A stretch of 5,123 nt of DNA from Candidatus Methanovirga basalitermitum (GCA_031284445.1 JAISZW010000152.1:1-5123); one strand, 5' to 3'. Shown: positions 1-4,932, counted from the stretch's first letter. Program-made: numbers and translations. The notes: generated by a model not told the origin, from the sequence alone.

Positions 1-59
1 GTTCCAAAGCAATCTTCAGGCATAACAAACATATCCATATTATCAACTAAAGTAATCAT
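1..59 (-). CDS. possible partial ORF running off the left edge, unidentified
   Basis: An ATG at 59-57 on the minus strand opens a frame that stays open to the window edge (begins MITLVDNMDMFVMPEDCFGT). A stop codon lies two codons upstream, so the frame does not join the element remnant at 82-249, which is in another frame. No Shine-Dalgarno motif is visible before the ATG. Nineteen complete codons are too few to assign a family. It may be the start of a neighbouring gene or a frameshifted continuation of the decayed element. Confidence 0.2.
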   Translation of the reverse strand, partial: MITLVDNMDMFVMPEDCFG

Positions 60-81
60 GAATTATAATCTATACAAAAAA

Positions 82-249
82 CTATATATACTTATGCACT
101 ATGTTAGGTTCATGAGCGACAATCGTTTTCTCACTATAGGCTGCATTAGGAGCCGATTGCAACCCCAACATATCACTAATCACATTAACCGAAAGACTTA
201 ATACATCACCACTCAATAGTATTCTATATGGTGTTTTTTTTAGTTTCAT
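82..249 (-). pseudogene. truncated 55-codon ORF, 5' end of a decayed repeated-element gene
   Basis: An ATG at 249-247 opens 55 codons ending in TAG at 84-82. The protein begins MKLKKTPYRILLSGDVLSLS and later contains ISDMLGLQSAPNAAYSEKTI. A second, shorter version of the same N-terminus (MKIKKTPHRILL) lies at 4870-4932 on the opposite strand, and about 47 bp of upstream DNA are conserved with it, so this is a multi-copy element rather than a unique gene. Positions about 100-170 have a GC content near 45 percent by eye, well above the neighbouring genes, which fits an outside origin. No Shine-Dalgarno motif precedes the ATG. A transposase start is the likeliest identity by context (repeat, decay, inverted copies), but I see no catalytic motif and did not recognise the family. 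Confidence 0.4.
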
Positions 250-296
250 AAATAATTAGTATACACCACACAATTAATACTTTACGAACTACTGAT
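199..296 (-). repeat. left arm of a long inverted repeat (element 5' end)
   Basis: Read on the minus strand, this stretch matches 4818-4920 on the plus strand over about 100 bp. Shared blocks include ATCAGTAGTTCGTAAAG, TGGTGTATACTAAT, and the coding start with AAAAAAACACCA and TAGAATACTATT. The right copy has an extra 5-bp AAAGT after the first block. The match begins abruptly near 296, 30 bp past the pheA stop, which probably marks the end of the inserted element. Confidence 0.75.
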
Positions 297-325
297 AATA
301 TTTTTTTACTCGGAGTTTCTGATTT

Positions 326-1138
326 TCAATGTTCATTCTGTAATAGTGGGTATGAACCTAAAATTTTCATGAAATATGTTTTAGTCTTAATTTTATCTAA
401 AATCTCCTTAAGTACTTCATCATCCTTATGACCTTCGAAATCAAGGAAAAAAATATATTTTCCTAATCTTTCTTTTGAAGGTCGTGACTCGATTTTGGTT
501 AAATTTATATTATTGGTGGCAAAAAAACCTAAAATATTATAAAGTTCACCAGGATTATCTTTATAGGTTCCAAATAAAATAGAAGTTTTATTATTTTCAG
601 ATTTTAAAGCACAATTTTTTGATAAGATAATAAATCGTGTTTCGTTGTTATCTGTATCTTGAATATTTTTATCGAGAATGTTCATATCATATAATCGAGC
701 AGACCTGAAAGTCCCAATAGCTGCTGAATCATCTTTTTCAGCTATTAACTTAACAGCATCGGATGTAGATAATGTAAAAAGAGGTTTCAATTCCCTGATT
801 TCTAAATAATCTTGACATTGTGCTAATGCTTGTGAATGTGAATAAACATATTTAATATCCTGAATTTTACGACCTTTTTTAGCTATTAAATGATGATTAA
901 TAGGAAGCACGATTTCTCCTTGAATATGAAGTTCAGAGTGAACAAGCAAATCTAAGGTTATGCCAACAGGACCCTCAATAGAGTTTTCAATCGGAACAAC
1001 TCCAATATCACATTCTTCATTTTCTACTGCTTTTAAAACAGAAGGTATTGAACAATAAGAAAATAAATTTTCTCCTAAGGAGGATGCTGCCTCATGAGTA
1101 AAAGTCCCTTTAGGTCCTAAAAAAGCTATAGATTTAAT
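326..1138 (-). CDS. pheA: prephenate dehydratase, apparent ATT start
   Basis: This enzyme converts prephenate to phenylpyruvate in phenylalanine synthesis and acts in the cytoplasm. The 270-residue protein is single-function, with no chorismate mutase domain, and has normal family length. The catalytic domain covers about residues 1-180: FLGPKGTFTHEAA at 6-18, PIENSIEGPV at 49-58, SHSQALAQC at 100-108, and the catalytic TRF motif at 167-169. An ACT regulatory domain follows at about 186-265, with DNPGELY and ESRP (217-220), which suggests feedback control by phenylalanine. The first ATG/GTG/TTG codon in frame is a TTG at 949, inside the catalytic domain; starting there would lose 63 conserved residues. 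The frame runs back to a TAA at 1141-1139. The first codon after it, ATT (1138-1136), lies 8 nt after GGAG (1150-1147), just where the family N-terminus is expected. I therefore infer AUU initiation. A sequence error or a damaged start is the alternative. The function is sure; the start is less so. Confidence 0.9.
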   Translation of the reverse strand: MKSIAFLGPKGTFTHEAASSLGENLFSYCSIPSVLKAVENEECDIGVVPIENSIEGPVGITLDLLVHSELHIQGEIVLPINHHLIAKKGRKIQDIKYVYSHSQALAQCQDYLEIRELKPLFTLSTSDAVKLIAEKDDSAAIGTFRSARLYDMNILDKNIQDTDNNETRFIILSKNCALKSENNKTSILFGTYKDNPGELYNILGFFATNNINLTKIESRPSKERLGKYIFFLDFEGHKDDEVLKEILDKIKTKTYFMKILGSYPLLQNEH

Positions 1139-1146
1139 TTAAATAA

Positions 1147-1150
1147 CTCC
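1147..1150 (-). promoter_or_regulatory. Shine-Dalgarno motif that places the pheA ATT start
   Basis: GGAG on the minus strand is followed by 8 nt (TTATTTAA) and then ATT AAA TCT. This spacing is ideal. The only upstream in-frame candidate, a GTG at 1156-1154, is closed by TAA four codons later, so it cannot start pheA. Confidence 0.65.
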
Positions 1151-1180
1151 AAACACTATTTAATTTAATATATTTAAAAA

Positions 1181-1194
1181 GAATTTATAAAAAA
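1181..1194 (-). promoter_or_regulatory. candidate TATA box of pheA, overlapping a T-tract end of the upstream gene
   Basis: The minus strand reads TTTTTTATAAATTC here, 12 nt past the TAG of the four-CBS gene. A TATA box centred near 1187 would start transcription near 1161, giving a short leader that still contains the GGAG at 1150-1147. The T6 tract at 1194-1189 could also serve as an oligo-T terminator for the upstream gene. Both roles are inferred from sequence alone. Confidence 0.4.
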
Positions 1195-1205
1195 TAGCTA
1201 AGTTA

Positions 1206-2027
1206 CTATTTTTCTAAATCTATAATAAGAGACAATAAATCTGTTTTTGTAACCAAACCAATGACTTCATTTTCATCATTAACAACAGGTAATCCATTAA
1301 ATCCCATGTCCAGCATTTTATCTGCTACTTCAGCTATTGATGTACTTGAGTTTATTTTCTCTAAATTAGAAGTCATTGCATCTTTAACAAGTAAGTTTTT
1401 AATTCGCGCTTTTTGATGAGTCTCAGGAACTTTTTTTTTTTTTTTTTTTTTTAATGAAATAAAAGCATTAGCAATATCTTTAGAGGTTAATACACCAACT
1501 AACTCATCTTCATCTTTAATTAAAACTCTACCTATGTTAAAATCTAAGATCAATCTTCTTGCATGAACAAGCCTATCATCAACTGATAGAGAAATTATAT
1601 CTTTAGTCATAATCTCCTCTACAGGTATTCTTTCATAAGCTCTTCCTTTACATGTATCAATTAAATCAGATTTTGTTACAATACCAAAGAGTTCACCAGA
1701 CGAGTAAACTGGGACTCCTCCAATATGATTATCAACTAAAGTTTTAGCAACATCTGTAATGTTTGTATCCTCTTCAACAGATAGGATGTCTTTTGTCATT
1801 ACAGTAGATATATGAAAATGGGACGGTGCTAAATTTTCATATTTTAAAGAACCTAACTTAATAGCTATCCCTTTTTCAGTAACTATTCCAACCAATTTAT
1901 TTTTATTGTTGTTTATTACAAGAAGTCTTGAAATCTTTTTCTTTCTCATTAGTCTTAATCCATCACAGATATTTCTATCTTTATCTATAAAAACAAGGTC
2001 ATGGGAGCAAATATTTTTAACATTCAT
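1206..2027 (-). CDS. four-CBS-domain protein with a poly-lysine linker
   Basis: CBS domains bind adenosine-containing ligands such as AMP, ATP or S-adenosylmethionine and usually regulate an attached or partner protein. In the 276-codon frame opened by GTG at 2036, four domains stand in tandem at about residues 5-60, 76-130, 138-193 and 217-272. They show the repeated pattern (I/V)MTKD...G(I/V)(L/V)T.(S/T)D, for example STVMTKDIL, EEIMTKDIISL and VKDAMTSNL. No enzyme or DNA-binding domain is attached. I prefer the ATG at 2027 (4th codon of that frame, 273 residues), because the domain begins at once after it; GTG at 2036 is possible. No Shine-Dalgarno motif precedes either, unlike the neighbours. 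A run of seven lysines (residues 196-202) from a 22-A tract joins domains 3 and 4. The gene lies 87 bp after the next CBS gene and may be co-transcribed. The partner is unknown. Confidence 0.85.
   Translation of the reverse strand: MNVKNICSHDLVFIDKDRNICDGLRLMRKKKISRLLVINNNKNKLVGIVTEKGIAIKLGSLKYENLAPSHFHISTVMTKDILSVEEDTNITDVAKTLVDNHIGGVPVYSSGELFGIVTKSDLIDTCKGRAYERIPVEEIMTKDIISLSVDDRLVHARRLILDFNIGRVLIKDEDELVGVLTSKDIANAFISLKKKKKKKVPETHQKARIKNLLVKDAMTSNLEKINSSTSIAEVADKMLDMGFNGLPVVNDENEVIGLVTKTDLLSLIIDLEK
1431..1452 (-). repeat. 22-nt homopolymer A tract inside the CBS gene
   Basis: Twenty-two uninterrupted T on the plus strand (A on the coding strand) supply the last base of a leucine codon and seven AAA lysine codons. 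With 22 A the frame continues into CBS domain 4. With 23 A the frame reads two serines and then a TGA. With 21 A it ends in TGA about 20 codons later. Either change would give a three-CBS protein. Confidence 0.95.
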
Positions 2028-2114
2028 AAAAAACACATAAATATAGAAATACTTCTTGAACTTTAGTCATAGAATTCTTTTTGGTTAACTTCCTAAATAT
2101 TTTAAAATGATATA

Positions 2115-3002
2115 TTAACTGTTGTTATAAATAACCTCTAAAATATCTCTTTCAGTAATTAATCCTAACAAGTTCTGATCTTTAACAACAGGAACTCCAC
2201 CAATACAATTTTGAATGAAAAAATCACATAAATCACCAAGTCTTGTTAATGGTTCAACACATAAAACATCCTTAATCATGAAGTCAGAGACTTTAGAATT
2301 TAAAATCTCTAAGGTACTGTTTGATGATAAGTTATCAAATAAATTACTATCTCCAAGGAACCTTAAAAGATCTGTTGAGGTCATTATCCCAATTAACTTT
2401 TCATCATTAATTTTAGGTATATCCTTTTCTTTACCAACGATTGGAATTCTCCTAAGACTATTTCTAACCATTATTTTTGATGCTCCTTCTATTGGTGTTC
2501 CTGGAGTAGTTGTTATTAGTTTTGTTGTCATTACATCCTGAACTAATTCATCCGTGAAAACTCCAGCCATTGCTAACATGAAATCCCTTTCAGCGATCAT
2601 ACCAACGATTTTTTCTTCTTCGTTTAAAATTGGAACAGCACCAGCTGATTCTTTAACCATGTACTCTAAAGTTTCTTTCATTGAATATTCATTGGTAATA
2701 TGTCTAACTTCAGTCGTCATTATTTTTCTAACTGATTCATTAATTGCTGATAAAAAATTATCTTTATGTTTTCCTGCCATTAGGTTATGTTTATCTCCAC
2801 CACCTAAAAAACTTATAACATCCATTGAAGTCAATATTCCAAGTAGTTTACCTGAACCTGGGTTAGTTATAGGTAATCTTCTAAACTTCTCCTTAACCAT
2901 AGTAGTAACAGCATCTTTAATACTTGTACTTGGGGAAATGGATATTATATTCTTATTTGCTAAATTCATTATGTCTCCTTCTTTAGCATCCGTACCAGAC
3001 AT
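2115..3002 (-). CDS. second four-CBS-domain protein
   Basis: This 295-residue protein consists only of four CBS domains, at about residues 10-66, 91-146, 155-217 and 238-293. Each shows the (D/K)(I/V/F)M.....(I/V) entry and an LGI(L/M)TS.D-type exit (KLLGILTSMD, KIVGMIAERD, KLIGIMTSTD, NLLGLITERD). Such proteins are known as sensors of adenosyl ligands; no effector domain is present, so it may act on a partner. The ATG at 3002 has a strong Shine-Dalgarno GAGGTG at 3014-3009 with a 6-nt spacer. A second possible start, Met12 (2969), follows GGAG by 5 nt, but starting there would trim the beginning of domain 1 (EGDIM), so the first start is favoured. It differs clearly in sequence from the next CBS gene, so it is not a recent duplicate. 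It is transcribed divergently from dapB. Confidence 0.88.
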   Translation of the reverse strand: MSGTDAKEGDIMNLANKNIISISPSTSIKDAVTTMVKEKFRRLPITNPGSGKLLGILTSMDVISFLGGGDKHNLMAGKHKDNFLSAINESVRKIMTTEVRHITNEYSMKETLEYMVKESAGAVPILNEEEKIVGMIAERDFMLAMAGVFTDELVQDVMTTKLITTTPGTPIEGASKIMVRNSLRRIPIVGKEKDIPKINDEKLIGIMTSTDLLRFLGDSNLFDNLSSNSTLEILNSKVSDFMIKDVLCVEPLTRLGDLCDFFIQNCIGGVPVVKDQNLLGLITERDILEVIYNNS

Positions 3003-3008
3003 TTATTG

Positions 3009-3014
3009 CACCTC
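3009..3014 (-). promoter_or_regulatory. Shine-Dalgarno motif of the second CBS gene
   Basis: GAGGTG on the minus strand, six bases before the ATG at 3002, supports the longer start of this gene over the internal Met12. Confidence 0.7.
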
Positions 3015-3049
3015 ATTGAATCGATTTATATAGCTCTCAAATTAATGAT

Positions 3050-3060
3050 AATTTATACTC
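3050..3060 (-). promoter_or_regulatory. candidate TATA box of the CBS operon
   Basis: The minus strand reads GAGTATAAATT. A TATA box centred near 3054 would start transcription near 3028, giving a leader of about 25 nt that contains the GAGGTG. A second box-like stretch, CTATATAAAT at 3033-3024, is closer and would give a nearly leaderless transcript, so I favour the first. Confidence 0.4.
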
Positions 3061-3113
3061 AATAATTTTAAAAAATAAATTATTTTATAATAAATATAGA
3101 AATTATTATAAAA
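3061..3113. repeat. two adjacent inverted repeats in the divergent promoter region
   Basis: TTTTATAATAA (3083-3093) and TTATTATAAAA (3103-3113) form a perfect 11-bp inverted repeat with a 9-nt spacer. A second perfect 8-bp pair, AATAATTT (3061-3068) and AAATTATT (3077-3084), lies just before and overlaps it by two bases. They sit about midway between the likely TATA boxes of the CBS operon and dapB. They could be an operator, but only A and T are used in the arms, so chance is a real alternative. Confidence 0.35.
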
Positions 3114-3150
3114 ATGTTTATTCATATGTTAAGTAATAAAGTTTTTTATT

Positions 3151-3189
3151 TTTTATAAAGAAAAAATTAAATATTCTATAGTTATATAT
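3151..3189 (+). promoter_or_regulatory. candidate TATA boxes for dapB
   Basis: Two box-like stretches precede dapB: TTTTATAAAG at 3151-3160 and GTTATATATC at 3181-3190. The first would place the transcript start near 3181, keeping the GGAG at 3208-3211 in the leader. The second would start the RNA at about the GGAG itself. I favour the first for that reason. Confidence 0.4.
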
Positions 3190-3207
3190 CTAAGATAAAG
3201 TAATCAT

Positions 3208-3211
3208 GGAG
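3208..3211 (+). promoter_or_regulatory. Shine-Dalgarno motif of dapB
   Basis: GGAG followed by 9 nt and then ATG at 3221 fixes the dapB start. The protein begins directly with the Rossmann strand INVAVTG, as in the family. Confidence 0.65.
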
Positions 3212-3220
3212 TAAATAATT

Positions 3221-4039
3221 ATGATTAATGTTGCTGTTACTGGAGCTGCAGGTAGAATGGGTTCTGGTATAATAAAAAAAGTTGTAGAACAAGAAAATAT
3301 GAATTTGGTTGCAGCTATTGAAACATCTAATACTCTTCTTGAAAATAAAGATGCTGGAGAAGTGATTGGTATTAAGAATATTGGTGTTAAGATTACATCT
3401 GCTGAAAATCTTGAAGAAGTTTTAAGAACTTCTAATGCGGATGTATTAGTAGATTTTACAATAGCTAATGCAGCATTGGAAACAATTAAAAAAACAGCGA
3501 AACTTGGTGTAAATCTTATTGTTGGGACAACAGGATTTTCCAACGAGCAAAGTAAAGAAATTCGTAATATCATCCAAGAATCCAAAATTAAAGCTATTAT
3601 TTCATCTAACATGTCCATTGGTGTTAATGTTTTCTTTAAAATTTTAGAAGATATAACTCCACTACTTTCAGATTATGATATTGAAATAATTGAAGCACAT
3701 CATAATAAAAAGAAAGATTCTCCTTCAGGAACTGCTATGACAGCTTTTAAAATAATATCTAAAAAATTAAATAGAAATATTGATGATGTTGGAGTATTCG
3801 GCAGAAAAAGAAATCTTGGAGAAAGAACAAAGGATGAAATAGGATTACATGCTATTAGAGGTGGAGATATTGTTGGAACTCATAATGTAATATTTGCTGG
3901 TGAAGGAGAACATATTGAAATCAAACATGTAGCACACAGTAGAGATGTTTTTATAGCTGGAGTAATTAAATCCCTCAATTTCATAGAAAATGGAGCTCCT
4001 GGAAAAATTAATTCAATGAATGATGTTTTAGGGATTTAA
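3221..4039 (+). CDS. dapB: 4-hydroxy-tetrahydrodipicolinate reductase
   Basis: DapB uses NAD(P)H to reduce 4-hydroxy-tetrahydrodipicolinate to tetrahydrodipicolinate in lysine (diaminopimelate) synthesis, in the cytoplasm. The 272-residue protein has the usual family length. The N-terminal nucleotide-binding domain carries VTGAAGRMG (6-14) and VGTTGF (101-106). SSNMSIGVN (128-136) leads into the substrate domain with EAHHNKKKDSPSGTA (158-172), where His160 and Lys164 correspond to the catalytic His159 and Lys163 of the E. coli enzyme. RGGDIVGTHNVIFAGEGE (213-230) and HVAHSRDVFIAG follow, as in the family. No residue seems missing. Here dapB is alone on its strand, divergent from the CBS operon and followed by a spacer and tRNAs; no dapA, lysC or asd is in the window. 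The shared upstream region raises the possibility of joint control with the CBS genes, which is only an inference. Confidence 0.95.
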   Translation: MINVAVTGAAGRMGSGIIKKVVEQENMNLVAAIETSNTLLENKDAGEVIGIKNIGVKITSAENLEEVLRTSNADVLVDFTIANAALETIKKTAKLGVNLIVGTTGFSNEQSKEIRNIIQESKIKAIISSNMSIGVNVFFKILEDITPLLSDYDIEIIEAHHNKKKDSPSGTAMTAFKIISKKLNRNIDDVGVFGRKRNLGERTKDEIGLHAIRGGDIVGTHNVIFAGEGEHIEIKHVAHSRDVFIAGVIKSLNFIENGAPGKINSMNDVLGI

Positions 4040-4064
4040 TAACATTATGAAAATTCCATTTATG

Positions 4065-4129
4065 TTTTTATATAATAATAGCATTCTCAAAGAAAACCAG
4101 CACTATCAACTTAAGAAAATTATTTTTTT
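4065..4129 (+). terminator. oligo-T tracts after dapB
   Basis: Archaeal RNA polymerase often stops at T-rich tracts. A T5 run at 4065-4069 and a T7 run at 4123-4129 follow the dapB stop at 4039 and are the only likely ends for its transcript before the tRNA promoter. No GC-rich hairpin is present. Confidence 0.3.
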
Positions 4130-4209
4130 AAACTTTAATTGAAATTAAAAATAAAGCTTGATAAAAAAGATTCTAAATAGAAATTTTAATCAAAAATCCT
4201 TAAGTTGAT
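4105..4209. repeat. 105-bp AT-rich segment bounded by a perfect 11-bp inverted repeat
   Basis: ATCAACTTAAG (4105-4115) is the exact reverse complement of CTTAAGTTGAT (4199-4209). The enclosed 83 nt contain a small hairpin, TTTAAT-TGAA-ATTAAA near 4133-4148, and a weaker one bounded by GATT...AATC near 4169-4191. This could fold as an RNA with a closing stem and two arms, or be a short element with terminal repeats. No flanking target duplication is seen. It makes up much of the 241-bp gap between dapB and the tRNA genes; no ORF is visible there. Confidence 0.35.
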
Positions 4210-4220
4210 TCATTGAAGAA

Positions 4221-4247
4221 AACATTTATATGTAAGAAATTATATAG
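4221..4247 (+). promoter_or_regulatory. candidate TATA boxes for the tRNA-Gly cluster
   Basis: AACATTTATATG (4221-4232) and GAAATTATATAG (4236-4247) both resemble the methanogen box A pattern. The second lies 34-45 nt before the tRNA at 4281 and would start transcription near 4269; the first would give a leader of about 25 nt. Either could drive the whole cluster. Confidence 0.5.
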
Positions 4248-4280
4248 TTCATATTACTATTTTGTTAAATTTATAATTTT

Positions 4281-4354
4281 GCGGTGTTAGTCCAGCATGG
4301 TTAAGATACTGCCCTGCCACGGCAGAGACCCGGGTTCAATTCCCGGACGCCGCA
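4281..4354 (+). tRNA. tRNA-Gly (anticodon GCC)
   Basis: The acceptor stem GCGGTGT pairs with ACGCCGC (one G-U pair), followed by discriminator A. The anticodon arm is CTGCC-CTGCCAC-GGCAG, giving anticodon GCC, which reads GGU and GGC. The T arm is CCGGG-TTCAATT-CCCGG, fully paired. The D arm is weaker, as is common. CCA is not encoded. The next tRNA-like unit begins after only two bases. Confidence 0.95.
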
Positions 4355-4356
4355 TT

Positions 4357-4420
4357 GCGACTCTGGTTATTAATTGGGTCTTCCAAGTCTACAATATTGA
4401 TTCAATTTGCAGATGTCGCA
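4357..4420 (+). pseudogene. decayed tRNA-Gly (TCC) copy lacking half of the D arm
   Basis: This 64-nt unit aligns with the intact tRNA-Gly(TCC) at 4423-4496 but lacks 10 nt after GCGACT, which removes the end of the acceptor strand and the 5' half of the D arm. The anticodon loop CTTCCAA is unchanged. The anticodon stem changes TGGGC/GCCTA to TGGGT/GTCTA and still pairs by G-U. The T stem is broken (ATTGA against TGCAG). The acceptor keeps five pairs (GCGAC/GTCGC). It looks like a tandem duplicate that has decayed and is unlikely to work as a normal tRNA. Confidence 0.85.
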
Positions 4421-4422
4421 TT

Positions 4423-4496
4423 GCGACTGTGGTATAGTCTGGTTATTACTTGGGCCTTCCAAGCCTACAACCTGGGTTCAAATCCCAGCAGTCGCA
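4423..4496 (+). tRNA. tRNA-Gly (anticodon TCC)
   Basis: The acceptor stem GCGACTG pairs perfectly with CAGTCGC, with discriminator A. The anticodon arm is TGGGC-CTTCCAA-GCCTA, giving anticodon UCC for GGA and GGG codons. The T arm is CTGGG-TTCAAAT-CCCAG, fully paired. CCA is not encoded. It lies two bases after the pseudo-tRNA and probably shares a transcript with tRNA-Gly(GCC). Together the two tRNAs cover all four glycine codons. Confidence 0.95.
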
Positions 4497-4509
4497 TTAT
4501 TAAGTCGTA

Positions 4510-4514
4510 TTTTT
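4510..4514 (+). terminator. T5 tract after the tRNA cluster
   Basis: Five T in TATTTTTAG follow the last tRNA by 13 bases, the first oligo-T tract that could end the tRNA transcript. No hairpin goes with it. Confidence 0.35.
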
Positions 4515-4817
4515 AGTAACACTCAAATAATTTTATCAGATTCATAAAAATATATAACCTGTTTTTTAAAACCTAATAAAAGTTCCATAAAATTTATTAA
4601 AATAACTCCACACTTTTTTTACAGACTCTATGCTACTTTTTTATGCTGATCTTTTACATCCATTTTCCATACCAATTTTTAGCCCCATATTTCCCCTCCA
4701 AAAAAAAAATAGAGTCCTTCAACCATCTCATTTTTTATTTATCTTCCATATTGTTCAGTCATCCATCGTGAAAAAAAAATATATTTTTAGTATCAAGGAG
4801 CATTCCAAAAAACTATA
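4515..4817. other. gene-free AT-rich stretch
   Basis: I see no convincing gene here. A 62-codon frame at 4630-4818 (plus) has no ribosome binding site, is rich in Phe, Ile and Lys as expected from chance T- and A-runs, and runs into the element repeat. One short stretch (about 4570-4617, minus strand) resembles the leader and first codons of pheA and is described as a finding. Confidence 0.5.
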
Positions 4818-4920
4818 ATCAGTAGTTCGTAAAGTAAAGTATTAATTTTGTGGTGTATACTAATATTATATGAAAATAAAAAAAACACCACATAGAATAC
4901 TATTAAATGATAGGATGTTA
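4818..4920 (+). repeat. right arm of the long inverted repeat (element 5' end)
   Basis: This is the plus-strand counterpart of 296-199. The upstream non-coding part is nearly identical apart from a 5-bp tandem AAAGT (AAAGTAAAGT at 4831-4840) and one or two other changes, while the coding part diverges after about 12 codons. The left and right arms point away from each other, with pheA, the CBS genes, dapB and the tRNAs between them. Confidence 0.75.
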
Positions 4921-4932
4921 GAAATTAAGTGA
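4870..4932 (+). pseudogene. 20-codon remnant of the repeated-element gene
   Basis: An ATG at 4870 opens MKIKKTPHRILLNDRMLEIK and stops at TGA (4930-4932). The first 12 residues match MKLKKTPYRILL of the left copy at 10 positions, then similarity fades (NDRMLEI against SGDVLSL). It is broken earlier than the left copy, so it is a more decayed relative. The rest of the window (4933-5123) is AT-rich, with no ORF I can support on either strand. Confidence 0.45.

Noticed and set aside
326..949. 207-residue version of pheA starting at TTG
   Set aside because: It would omit GPKGTF and PIENSIEGPV, which are essential family motifs and are encoded in the same open frame directly upstream.
1139..1156. 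GTG at 1156-1154 as the pheA start
   Set aside because: It is in frame, but TAA at 1141-1139 stops it after five codons.
2215..3033. Two plus-strand ORFs (2215-2541 and 2554-3033)
   Set aside because: They lie antisense to the clearly coding four-CBS gene and mirror its codon pattern; no ribosome sites or motifs of their own.
3190..3618. 142-codon minus-strand ORF
   Set aside because: It is antisense to the start of dapB, whose motifs are unambiguous, and begins inside that gene.
4630..4818. 62-codon ORF on the plus strand
   Set aside because: It has no ribosome binding site, a composition typical of chance in T/A runs, no recognisable motif, and it overlaps the start of the element repeat.
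199..4920. The window as a composite transposon carrying cargo
   Set aside because: The genes between the inverted copies are housekeeping genes and tRNAs, the copies are decayed, and no transposase catalytic region or target duplication is visible.
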